Shown here: positions 56,991 to 64,000 of the stretch, in pieces
How the letters are laid out: each line of letters starts with the position of its first letter
Position numbering within the stretch: the first letter of the stretch is position 1
DNA from: Achromobacter deleyi
Lineage (GTDB): Bacteria; Pseudomonadota; Gammaproteobacteria; Burkholderiales; Burkholderiaceae_B
DNA: 64,000 nt
Direction: 5' to 3'
NCBI RefSeq assembly: GCF_902859705.1
Contig: NZ_CADIJO010000015.1
Span: 97,682-161,681, forward strand
Notes under the pieces: generated by a model
Database searches by the model: none
What the model was told of the DNA's origin: nothing
Seen by the model: the letters and a program-made list of their open reading frames with translations, nothing else
Position numbers and translations under genes: made by a program

Positions 56991-57020
56991 AAGAAAAATC
57001 CGGCCGCCTTAGTGCGGCCG
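56991..57020 (-). terminator. Terminator overlapping the VOC stop codon
   Basis: Minus-strand stem CGGCCG/CGGCCG (57020-57015 with 57006-57001) enclosing the TAA stop, followed by GATTTTTCTTT. Confidence 0.7.
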
Positions 57021-57431
57021 TTCTCCTATCCTTGCGGAAAATCGCAGGAGATAGCCATCGGGATCCTGGACCAGGAATTCGCGAACGCCGATTTCGATGG
57101 CGCCGCTGCGATACCACTGCTCCTGGACGGGTCGGAACAATGGGTATCCTGCCGCCTCGAGCGCGGCAAAAACGGGCGCCACGGCATCCACCTTGATCTC
57201 GAAGTTGATGCCTCTGCCCAATGGCGTATCCAGCGGCGCGGTGATCCAACCATTTTCTCCGCGTGCTTCGACAAGCATCACTTGCGCACCTGCCCGGTCG
57301 AGATAGAAAAATCCGTCAGCCTCCCGGCTGTACATGACCGAAAAGCCGCAAACATCGATCCAGAATTTCAGGCTCGCCGATAGGTTGGTGACCAGCAATT
57401 CGGGGACCAATTGCGCACGATGATTTTCCAC
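57009..57431 (-). CDS. VOC family protein (bleomycin-resistance-like)
   Basis: 140 residues from a GTG at 57431 preceded by GGAGACAAA (VENHRAQLVPELLVTNLSAS). VOC modules: SLKFWIDVCGFSVMYSREADGFFYLDRAGAQVMLVE and FEIKVDAVAPVFAALEAAGYPLF ... VQDPDGYLLRF. Substrate unknown. Codon choice is less GC-biased than in most neighbours, suggesting a more recent arrival. Confidence 0.82.
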   Translation of the reverse strand: MENHRAQLVPELLVTNLSASLKFWIDVCGFSVMYSREADGFFYLDRAGAQVMLVEARGENGWITAPLDTPLGRGINFEIKVDAVAPVFAALEAAGYPLFRPVQEQWYRSGAIEIGVREFLVQDPDGYLLRFSARIGERPH

Positions 57432-57519
57432 TTTGTCTCCATTCCATTTGACGCAGCATCCTGATGGATGCCGGCGGCCCAACCGGCCTGGTCGAGAGGG
57501 GCCGCGGCCCTTGAGCGTG

Positions 57520-57801
57520 CTAAGGCCGCGCCCGCTTCCATTTGACCCACAGCGCGAATGCCCTGTGCCTGACTTGCTGAGACCAGCCCTTGTTGGCCGA
57601 CGCGGCTTCAAGCAGGCCGGCGATTTCGTCATCCAGCGCAAAGCCGTCTTCCAGCCAGGAGATGGCGAGCGATGGCCAGTAATCTGATGGCCAATAGACG
57701 GCCAAGCCTTCCAACACCATCAAACGGGCGGCCTCGTCGACTATCTGCGCATCAGCAAGCCGGCATTCCAGGCCGGTTACAAGTCCGGGGTTCCTATCCA
57801 T
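57520..57801 (-). CDS. Small hypothetical protein
   Basis: 93 residues, Trp-rich (YWPSDYWPSLAISWLEDG) with an acidic middle and basic C-terminus. No family recognised. Frame is intact, starts at an ATG and has protein-like composition; shares the less GC-biased style of the VOC gene. May be a small accessory gene. Confidence 0.5.
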   Translation of the reverse strand: MDRNPGLVTGLECRLADAQIVDEAARLMVLEGLAVYWPSDYWPSLAISWLEDGFALDDEIAGLLEAASANKGWSQQVRHRAFALWVKWKRARP

Positions 57802-58233
57802 AGTGCCAAAGCTGTTGAAGACAATCTTGGCCGAATAATCCAGTCCCCGGCCCCGTCGAAGCGCTTGAGAATTTACACCACCTCTCTGCTACCATTCGCC
57901 CCGTGCGAACTGAATTCTCTCTTCTCTCATCCGCTGCCTGCGCCCTCTGCGCCCTGCGCTCGACCTTGTTGAGCTCGCAGGAAGTCGCCGCGCGTTCCGC
58001 CTACGCGCGCTCCAAGCCCGGCTGATCGGCCGGCTTCGCCCTTCCCTTTCTCTCTAAGCCACCGGCCTGCCGCCGGCCCTGGGTACGCCTGACCGTCTGA
58101 CGGTTCGCGCGCCTTGGCCGAATGCCGTCCGGCACGACCGCCCTGCCATTTGGCCGGGCGCCTGGCCACGTTTCCACTCCGCCTGCCGGCTTCGTCCGGC
58201 GGCGGCGTCACGCCTTGAACGCCATTTAGCGCC
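57802..58233 (+). other. 432-bp C/T-rich leader before the beta-solenoid gene
   Basis: A promoter-like pair TTGAGA (57865-57870), 19-bp spacer, TACCAT (57890-57895) would give a leader of about 330 nt. It contains small hairpins (ACCGT/ACGGT 58092-58104; GCCGG/CCGGC 58185-58200) and a candidate 40-codon frame at 57903-58025. No Shine-Dalgarno is seen before the ATG at 58234. Confidence 0.4.
57903..58025 (+). CDS. Candidate leader peptide, 40 codons
   Basis: GTG start, stop TGA at 58023-58025. Translation begins VRTEFSLLSSAACALCALRS and is Ala/Ser/Arg-rich with two Cys. No ribosome site is obvious and no family is recognised, so it may be a chance frame in GC-rich DNA. Confidence 0.2.
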   Translation: MRTEFSLLSSAACALCALRSTLLSSQEVAARSAYARSKPG

Positions 58234-59115
58234 ATGCAACTCACCAAGAAATTCGTCAAAGCCAAGAACCCCTGCGCCGGGGGCTACAAATGGTTCCTGC
58301 GGGACCACAACGGACAGGGGGACTACCAGGCCGTCCTGGATGCCCTGGTGGCCGACGGGCGCGTGGGCGACGCCTGCTGGCTGCTGGATCAGTTCGGCCC
58401 GACCGACGCGGTGCTCAAGCTGGACACGCTGGACGCCACCGCCATCGTCTTTGCCGGCACACTGGAGGTGCGCATGGGCATCACGGTGGACAGCGTGGTG
58501 CGCGCCGGGCGCAGCATCGTCACCGGCGGCGGCATCCGCGCCGGGGAATCGATCGTGGCGGGCGAAAACATCGTGGCTGGCGGCAACATCGCCAGCGCGG
58601 GCGATCTGCGCGCGGGCGGCGACGTGTCGGCCGAATGGGGCATCGAGGTTGCGACGGCGCTGGATTGCCGCGGCAACCTGCGCGCCAAGTGGGACATCTG
58701 CGCCGGGCAGGACCTGGCCGTGACGGGCCACCTGCGGGCCGGCCAGGACATCCAGGTGCAAGGCGCCCTGAAATGCGGCCAGGGCATCAAGGCCGGCGGC
58801 GACGTGCAGGCGGGCAAGGACATCGACGCGGCCAGCGGCATCCAGGCCGGCGCCACCATTCGCTGCGGCGGCCACCTGGCCACGGGCTGGGGCTTGATCG
58901 CGGGCGAGGATATCTGCGCGGAAGGCTCGATCCGCGCAGGCGAAGGCGTGTGCGCCGAGGGGCGGATCGAAGCCGGCGCCGGACATGGCGTATATGCCGG
59001 GCTGAACGTGCGGCTCGATGCATGGTCCGTGTGCGCGCGGGTTCAAGCCTGCGAGCGGCCTGCCCAGCTGGTCAGCGGCCACTGGGCGGGCCAGGAACAG
59101 ACCGAACACGCGTAA
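58234..59115 (+). CDS. Beta-solenoid repeat protein with a conserved N-terminal head (bactofilin/FapA-like pattern)
   Basis: 293 residues, no signal peptide. Residues 1-60 form a compact head (KNPCAGGYKWFLRDH ... GDACWLLDQFGP). From about residue 75 to 245 the sequence is an almost continuous run of short repeats of the form aG.dI.aG (AGRSIVTGGGIRAGESIVAG ...), the pattern of right-handed beta-helix proteins such as bactofilins and FapA. Likely a cytoplasmic self-assembling scaffold. Function unknown. Cys residues are spaced through the solenoid. Confidence 0.7.
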   Translation: MQLTKKFVKAKNPCAGGYKWFLRDHNGQGDYQAVLDALVADGRVGDACWLLDQFGPTDAVLKLDTLDATAIVFAGTLEVRMGITVDSVVRAGRSIVTGGGIRAGESIVAGENIVAGGNIASAGDLRAGGDVSAEWGIEVATALDCRGNLRAKWDICAGQDLAVTGHLRAGQDIQVQGALKCGQGIKAGGDVQAGKDIDAASGIQAGATIRCGGHLATGWGLIAGEDICAEGSIRAGEGVCAEGRIEAGAGHGVYAGLNVRLDAWSVCARVQACERPAQLVSGHWAGQEQTEHA

Positions 59116-59203
59116 CGCCCCCTCTTGCGCGCGGCGCCGGACCCTGCCGAATGCAGACAAACGCGGCGCGATGTCGTCCGACGACACCGCGCCGCACACT
59201 ACC

Positions 59204-60082
59204 TCAGCCCGCAGGCCGAGCCGCCGCCGGCGTGCGCAGCACCAGCATCAATCCCAGCAGGATCGCCGCCATGCCCGCCAGGCTCAGCGCGGACAGGCGA
59301 TTGCCCAGCACCAGGTAGTCCAGCGCCGCCGTGCCGGCCGGCACCAGGTAGAACAGGCTGGTGACGTTGACGAGGTTGCCCGCCTGGATCATGCGGTAGA
59401 ACAGCAGCGTGGCGCCCACCGAGATCACCAGGCCCATCCACAGCAGCGGCACGATGAAGCCGATGTTCCATTCCACGCGGATCGGCTGGAACGGCACGAA
59501 CACCAGGCACAACGCCAGACTGACGGCGTACTGCAGCGGCATGACGTCCATCGGCGCCTGGCGCACGCGCTTTTGCAGGATCGCGCCCGCCGTCATGCTG
59601 GCCAGCGCGGCAAACGCGAACACCATGCCGGCCACCGAAAAGCGCGCCATGCCGATGCTCTGGTACACCACCATCACCAGGCCGCACAGCGCCAGGAACA
59701 AGCCCGCCAGCCGCGCGGGCGGATAGCGCCGTTCCATCAGCGCCAGGGTCAGGATGGGCTGCGCGCCCAGCAGCGTGGCCAACACGCCCGGCGTGATGCC
59801 GTGATCCAGCGCCAGCAGATAGCAGATGGAGTAGCTGCCGATCAACAAGAGGCCCGTCAGCGCGACGATGCCGCGCGTGCCCGGCGCGGGCAGCAGCGGC
59901 CCGCGCCGCAGCCGCACCAGCACGCACAGCACGGCCAGGGCCAGGATGAAGCGCGCCAGCAGGAAGCCGAAGGCCGAGGCATGCGCCAGGCCCCATTTGG
60001 CGAAGATCGCGCCGCCGCTCCACAGCAGCACGAACAAGGTGGTGGACCCATAGGCGGTCCACGTATTGCGATTGAAAGACAT
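59204..60082 (-). CDS. EamA/DMT superfamily transporter
   Basis: 292 residues, ten predicted helices in two EamA repeats (FVLLWSGGAIFAKWGLAHASAFGFLLARF; LLGAQPILTLALMERRYP ... VPAGTAALDYLVLGNRLSALSLAGMAAILLGL). Exports or imports metabolites; substrate unknown. Convergent with the beta-solenoid gene. Confidence 0.88.
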   Translation of the reverse strand: MSFNRNTWTAYGSTTLFVLLWSGGAIFAKWGLAHASAFGFLLARFILALAVLCVLVRLRRGPLLPAPGTRGIVALTGLLLIGSYSICYLLALDHGITPGVLATLLGAQPILTLALMERRYPPARLAGLFLALCGLVMVVYQSIGMARFSVAGMVFAFAALASMTAGAILQKRVRQAPMDVMPLQYAVSLALCLVFVPFQPIRVEWNIGFIVPLLWMGLVISVGATLLFYRMIQAGNLVNVTSLFYLVPAGTAALDYLVLGNRLSALSLAGMAAILLGLMLVLRTPAAARPAG

Positions 60083-60647
60083 GAAGGGTTCTACCTGTCA
60101 GGAAGGGAACAGGCTCCCGCGGCCCGCAGGCGCTTCAGGACGCATAGGTCAGGACGCACGAGTCCGGACGCACAAGTCAAGAAACACAAGCGGGCCATGC
60201 ACCGTCAGGCGCGCGGCGGACGCACAGGCGTCGGCGCATCAGCGCGGATGAAACGGGCAACGAGGCGGGAGCGGGAAGTCTGCGGCGGTCAGCCGACGAC
60301 GGGCGTGACGGGCGTCACAGGCGCGACCGGAGCAACCGGCGGATAAGCGCCCGATACACCCGATACACCCGTCACGACGGCGCGCGGCGGTGCCACCGGC
60401 GGCGATGCCACGGGCCGGACAAAGACCGGCCGGACAGCCCTGGGCGGCGACTGCGGCGGCGAAACGACCGTGCAGACGACAGGAGAAAAGACAGGAGGCG
60501 ATGCCGCATGCCAACGGCGGGCACGCGTGCCGGCACCCGCTGCACGGGCAGCGAAAGCGGAATCGGCGAGAAGCGTGACGTCGGGCATGGGGATCGATGG
60601 ACGTTCGAGAATGAACCCGCACAGGCTACCGGCGCGGCCGGCTGCCG
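60083..60647. other. 565-bp region between EamA and M81 genes with low-complexity repeats
   Basis: Both flanking genes are on the minus strand. From 60295 to 60400 the DNA is built of imperfect 9-15-nt units around GACGGGCGT/ATACACCCG. It supports one tentative minus-strand frame (60289-60588). No strong terminator or promoter seen. Confidence 0.6.
60289..60588 (-). CDS. Tentative Pro/Val-rich low-complexity protein
   Basis: 99 residues from ATG (MPDVTLLADSAFAARAAG), ending in a Pro-Val-Ala repetitive tail. It lies 59 bp after the M81 stop on the same strand. Composition is what GC-rich repetitive DNA would give by chance, so this may not be a gene. Confidence 0.25.
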   Translation of the reverse strand: MPDVTLLADSAFAARAAGAGTRARRWHAASPPVFSPVVCTVVSPPQSPPRAVRPVFVRPVASPPVAPPRAVVTGVSGVSGAYPPVAPVAPVTPVTPVVG

Positions 60648-62198
60648 TCAAGCCGGGCCGGCGCTGGCGGTTGGCGCATCGCCTGCCGGGAACGCGCCCG
60701 CGTGAGGCGCATCGACGAACGGAAAGGCGCGCGTGACGTCGACATGCCGGTACGGCAGCTTGCGCAGGTCCGCCACGCCATAGTCGGGCGTGTCGACGAT
60801 GAGGATGTCGCGCGCCAGGGGTTCGTAGAACGCGCGGAAATGGGTTTTGGAACGCAGCACGATGATGTCGAAATCTTCGGGCCGCAGGCCGAACTGCGTG
60901 AAGGCATCGCCGTCGACCGCGAAGGCGAAATGGCTGACCACGCTGACCGAGATGCCGTTCACGTCCAGCAAGGCGCTGACGCCCAGGTCCACCGGCATGC
61001 CGCGCATGTAGTCGCCAGATACCCGGTACTGTTTCGGCCCGGCCCACAGCACGCGGGCGTCGACCTCGAGCTTGGGTCCGGCCTTGTCCGAACTGTGCGC
61101 GCCCAGCCGCAGCCGGATGCATTGGCCCGCGCCGGCCTGAGCCGCTTGCTGCGCGGCGGCCGCGTCCCAGATGAAGGGCACCGCCGCGCGCGTCACGCCC
61201 CGCTGCAGCAACGCGTCCAGCAGGTACGTCGAATCGTTCATGCGGTCGGCATGCTCGAGCAGTACATAGGGCCGCCCGGCGGCCGGTTCGCGGCGCAATT
61301 GCGCCAGCACCTGGTCGACCGCCGCGTCGATCTCGTACACCGGCAATGGGCGGTACAAGGCATGGCGTTGCGCGTGGATCTGCCCGGCCAGTGCATCGGC
61401 TGCGGCCTGCGCGCCCGCGCGGTCGGCGTCGCGCACGCACAGCACCGAAAAGCCCGTGTTGTGCGCGTCGGCATAGGAAAAGCCCGCCATGACGGACGTA
61501 TCGCTGTAGCCCGCGCAGGCCGCGTCCCGCTGCTTGCCGGCGTCGATGATGTCCGCGAGCGGCTGCAAGGCGGTGGCGCTGAAGATGCTGGGCACCAGCA
61601 CGTCGGGTTTGGCGATGGCCCACACCGGCGCGATCTCGCCGCGCAGCGTGCGCGCCAGGCAATCGGCCGCGCGCGCGCCGGTTTCGCCGGTGTCGGTGTG
61701 AGGCGAGCGGCGGTAGGCGAACGGCGCGGTGACGCCCTCGAGCGTGTCGGCGTCCAGGTTGCCGTGATAGTCGAACGCCACCATCAGCGGCTTGTCCGGC
61801 CCCAGGGCCTGGCGCACAAGCCGCAGGAAATGGCGTTCGGGGTCGGGATACGACGGCGCCCAGCAGGCGCCATGCAGGAACAGCAGCACGCCATCGAGCG
61901 TGTCGGCGTGCTGCCGCACGCCCTGCGCGATCTCATCGGCGTAGCAGGCCACGGCCTCGTCCGACGCCGGCCCTACCGCGCCCAGCGCAGTGTGCACCAG
62001 CGGGACCATCTCGATGCCCTGGGCCTCGCAGACCTGGATGAAGCCGCCGATCACCGTGTTGGTGCCGCGCAGTTCGGTCAGGATGTGTTCGCCGCGCAGC
62101 GCAACGGCGTCGAAATCAGCCTTGGTGGCTTCGATCGGCAGGAAGCTGACCGACTCGATATGGAACCCTGCGATGGCAACGCGCCAGGGCTTGTTCAT
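60648..62198 (-). CDS. M81 family metallopeptidase (MlrC-like)
   Basis: 516 residues in the MlrC/M81 arrangement: RVAIAGFHIESVSFLP at the start, GVLLFLHGACWAPSYPDPE, AFDYHGNLDADTLEG, YRRSPHTDTGETGARAAD (metal-binding His/Asp set) and the C-terminal domain (LVSHFAFAVDGDAF ... RSKTHFRAFYEPLARDI). Named for microcystin degradation, but most members are of unknown substrate. Controlled probably by the RpiR regulator upstream. Confidence 0.88.
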   Translation of the reverse strand: MNKPWRVAIAGFHIESVSFLPIEATKADFDAVALRGEHILTELRGTNTVIGGFIQVCEAQGIEMVPLVHTALGAVGPASDEAVACYADEIAQGVRQHADTLDGVLLFLHGACWAPSYPDPERHFLRLVRQALGPDKPLMVAFDYHGNLDADTLEGVTAPFAYRRSPHTDTGETGARAADCLARTLRGEIAPVWAIAKPDVLVPSIFSATALQPLADIIDAGKQRDAACAGYSDTSVMAGFSYADAHNTGFSVLCVRDADRAGAQAAADALAGQIHAQRHALYRPLPVYEIDAAVDQVLAQLRREPAAGRPYVLLEHADRMNDSTYLLDALLQRGVTRAAVPFIWDAAAAQQAAQAGAGQCIRLRLGAHSSDKAGPKLEVDARVLWAGPKQYRVSGDYMRGMPVDLGVSALLDVNGISVSVVSHFAFAVDGDAFTQFGLRPEDFDIIVLRSKTHFRAFYEPLARDILIVDTPDYGVADLRKLPYRHVDVTRAFPFVDAPHAGAFPAGDAPTASAGPA

Positions 62199-62256
62199 TG
62201 TGGGTGTGTCCTTGGTTGCAGCGGAATTGGCTTCAGCAAAGTGGCTTCAGCGAAAA

Positions 62257-62299
62257 GAAACAAACGAATCTATATTTATTTACAAGAAACGTTTGTTTC
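62257..62299 (-). promoter_or_regulatory. Paired 10-bp inverted arms upstream of the M81 gene (RpiR operator candidate)
   Basis: GAAACAAACG (62257-62266) and CGTTTGTTTC (62290-62299) are perfect inverted repeats with centres 33 bp apart, about three helical turns. TATAGA on the minus strand lies between them and can serve as -10. The second arm also contains a nested GAAAC-n4-GTTTC. Position is 59-101 bp upstream of the M81 ATG, and directly after the RpiR gene. Confidence 0.65.
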
Positions 62300-62356
62300 A
62301 AAACACCTTAACAAAGCCACCCACCCGGCGCAATCCCGGGTTTGCACGGGCAACGG

Positions 62357-63217
62357 TCAATAGCGTGAACCCAACGGCAGATAGGCGCCGGATTCCACCA
62401 GGTCCTGTTCGTTGCGCTTCAGGCGCGCCACCACGTCGTCGCCGCCTTCGGCCACCAGCAAGCCCAGCAGCGCTTCAGTCACGCCCATGGCGGCGGTGAC
62501 CGACGGGAAGAACGAGGCGCCAGCCACCGAATACAGCACCGTCACCTGCGCGGCGCGCGCGAGCGGCGAGGCGTCGCTGTCGGTCAGCGCGATCAGCGAT
62601 GCCCCCGCTGCGCGCGCCGCATCCGCCACCGCCAGGCTTTCGCTGGAATACGGCGCAAAGCTGATGGCGACCACCACGTCGCGCGGTTCGATGGCGCGCA
62701 ACTGCATCTGGAGATTGCCGCCCAGGCCGTCGACCAGGTGCACGCTGTTGCGGAACAACCGGTAGCCGTAGACCAGCGAATGAGCGATGGAAAAGCTGGC
62801 GCGAAAGCCCGCCACGTGCACCTGGCGCGCCTGCTTGAGCAGCTTCGCAGCGGCCTTGAGCGACGGCAGGCATTGCTCGGCGGTGGCCGCCAGCGCCGCC
62901 TGCTGCGCGCGGAACAGGTCATCCAGCAAATCCGGCCGGCGGCTGCGTTGGGCGAGGCTGCGGGCGCGTTCGCCGTAGCCCTGCCCGTTCAGCCCCAGAT
63001 CGCCGGCAAACGCCGACTTCAATTCGGGCCAGCCGCCATAGCCCAACTGCTGCGCCAGCCGCACCAGCGTGGCGGGCGGCACGCCCGCGCGCTCGGCCAG
63101 CGTGCGCATCGAGCCGATGACGACTTCGTTGGGATGGTCGATGACAAAGCGCGCGGCCACCTGCAGCCGCGGGCTGAGGCTGTCGAAGCCGTCGATGATC
63201 TGCTGTCGGGCTTTCAC
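62357..63217 (-). CDS. MurR/RpiR family transcriptional regulator
   Basis: 286 residues: N-terminal helix-turn-helix 1-77 (IIDGFDSLSPRLQVAARFVIDHPNEVV ... ERAGVPPATLVRLAQQLGYGGWPELK) and a SIS sugar-phosphate-binding domain (ARQVHVAGFRASFSIAHSLVYGYRLF ... SFAPYSSESLAVADAARAAGASLIALTDSDASPLAR). Start is GTG overlapping the stop of the YhaN-like gene (GTGA). Probably controls the M81 gene via 62257-62299. Confidence 0.9.
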   Translation of the reverse strand: MKARQQIIDGFDSLSPRLQVAARFVIDHPNEVVIGSMRTLAERAGVPPATLVRLAQQLGYGGWPELKSAFAGDLGLNGQGYGERARSLAQRSRRPDLLDDLFRAQQAALAATAEQCLPSLKAAAKLLKQARQVHVAGFRASFSIAHSLVYGYRLFRNSVHLVDGLGGNLQMQLRAIEPRDVVVAISFAPYSSESLAVADAARAAGASLIALTDSDASPLARAAQVTVLYSVAGASFFPSVTAAMGVTEALLGLLVAEGGDDVVARLKRNEQDLVESGAYLPLGSRY

Positions 63218-64000
63218 GGGGTCTCCATCGCGCCGATGCGCCGCTGCTCTACGCCCAGGTCGCGCCAGGCGTCGCCATGGCAGGTAAACATCAGCACCTG
63301 ATGGCGCGTTGCGGCATCGAACAGCGCGCGCTTCATCAGGTCGCGGCGGGCGTCGTCGGTATGAACCAGCGCGTCGTCCAGCACCAGCAGGGTCGGTCGG
63401 CCTGCCTCGCGCAGCAGGTCGGCGTAGGCAAAGCGCGCCAGAATGCCCAGCTGTTCGCGGGTGCCGAAGCTGAGCGCATCCAGCGGGTCTTCCGCGCCTG
63501 CGCGTTGCAAGGCCGCAGGCAGCAGCGCGTCGTCCAGCCGCAGCGCGGAATCCGGGAACAGCAGGCCCAGGTAGTGGCCCAGGCGGCGCGCCAGCGGGGC
63601 TTGCAGGCGTTGGGTAGCGGCATCGCGCTTGCCGGCCAGCAAGGTAGACAGGAGGTCCAGCGCCTGCGCGCGGCGCAGGAATTCATCGCGGCGGCGTTGC
63701 AGGCGTTCGCAGGCGGCTTGCGCCTCGGACAGCCGTTCGCCCAGGCCCTGCGCGCCGGCCTGCTCCAGCTTGCCCAGCAGTTGCTGGATGTCGCTATGGC
63801 GCTTGTGCTGCGCATCGCGCTCGATTGCAGCGGACTTTTCAAACCGCAGCGCATCCTGTTCCAGCAGCTCGGGGCGCAGCGCTGCCAGCGCCGCCTGCGC
63901 GGCTTGCAGGCGCTGTTCGAGCAGGTCGTGGCCGCTGCGCGCCTCGGCCAGCCGGCCGGCGCGGGCCTGGCGCTGCGCCGCGCGTTCAGGCGATTGCAGG
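63214..64000 (-). CDS. YhaN-like AAA ATPase, C-terminal part (cut by window edge)
   Basis: The frame is open to the window end; the gene begins outside. The visible 262 residues are a heptad-rich coiled coil (about 64000 down to 63640) and then an ABC-type ATPase half with LSFGTREQLGILARFAYADLL (signature) and PTLLVLDDALVHTDD (Walker B). This resembles YhaN/SbcC-like SMC proteins linked to a nuclease. GTGA overlap joins it to the RpiR gene, an unusual pairing. Confidence 0.75.
   Translation of the reverse strand, partial: LQSPERAAQRQARAGRLAEARSGHDLLEQRLQAAQAALAALRPELLEQDALRFEKSAAIERDAQHKRHSDIQQLLGKLEQAGAQGLGERLSEAQAACERLQRRRDEFLRRAQALDLLSTLLAGKRDAATQRLQAPLARRLGHYLGLLFPDSALRLDDALLPAALQRAGAEDPLDALSFGTREQLGILARFAYADLLREAGRPTLLVLDDALVHTDDARRDLMKRALFDAATRHQVLMFTCHGDAWRDLGVEQRRIGAMETP

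Overview
This 64 kb window is GC-rich, densely packed DNA with no rRNA, recognisable tRNA, insertion sequence or CRISPR array. Gene content and protein style (a Bug/TctC tripartite binding protein, an Mrp operon with fused A-B subunits, a TorF-like porin, a surE-pcm-nlpD block without rpoS) point to a betaproteobacterium of the Alcaligenaceae, most likely Achromobacter or a close Bordetella relative. The genus is an inference from family knowledge; no database was searched.

Layout. 1-3.2 kb: end of an iron/phosphonate-class ABC importer operon. 3.2-6.6 kb: ABC ATPase and GDSL esterase sharing overlapping start codons, then ppiD. 6.9-10.3 kb: M20 carboxypeptidase, glycerophosphodiesterase and rlmJ, with a large palindromic intergenic element. 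10.3-12.7 kb: an aromatic amino acid lyase and its GntR regulator. 12.8-18.5 kb: orphan dihydrolipoyl-dehydrogenase-like enzyme and peroxiredoxin-glutaredoxin fusion, then the copper module copZ / copA-cueR with two CueR boxes. 18.5-24.3 kb: rlmD, MFS exporter with LysR regulator, TorF-like porin, Spy-like protein. 24.4-29.7 kb: surE-pcm-nlpD-exonuclease operon, plsY and tsaD. 29.8-35.8 kb: purine permease, MerR/DUF2938 pair, VOC protein with AraC regulator, LLM flavoenzyme, thioredoxin, YigZ. 35.9-40.7 kb: four-gene sulfonate/nitrate/taurine-class ABC importer and an MFS gene. 40.9-46.3 kb: ABC-F protein and a CHASE2 / SH3-like / M48 cluster. 46.3-49.2 kb: LD-carboxypeptidase with a His/Cys-rich head, tadA, HAD phosphatase, small exported protein. 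49.4-55.4 kb: Mrp cation/proton antiporter operon. 55.9-64 kb: Bug protein, a small accessory-looking islet (VOC protein, small ORFan, beta-solenoid protein behind a long leader), EamA transporter, and an M81 peptidase / RpiR regulator / YhaN-like ATPase group.

Many adjacent genes overlap by ATGA, GTGA or TTGA junctions, so several operons are probably translationally coupled. The clearest regulatory circuits readable from the DNA are: CueR on copZ and copA through two 19-bp-spacer promoters; a MerR protein on a DUF2938 gene through another 19-bp-spacer promoter; a GntR/FCD protein on the lyase operon through a 21-bp palindrome; and an RpiR protein between two 10-bp inverted arms upstream of the M81 gene. 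The least explained items are the 32-nt-arm inverted repeat at 8357-8519, the terminator-like hairpin in the ppiD leader, the CHASE2/SH3/M48 trio, and the beta-solenoid gene at 58234 with its unusual leader.
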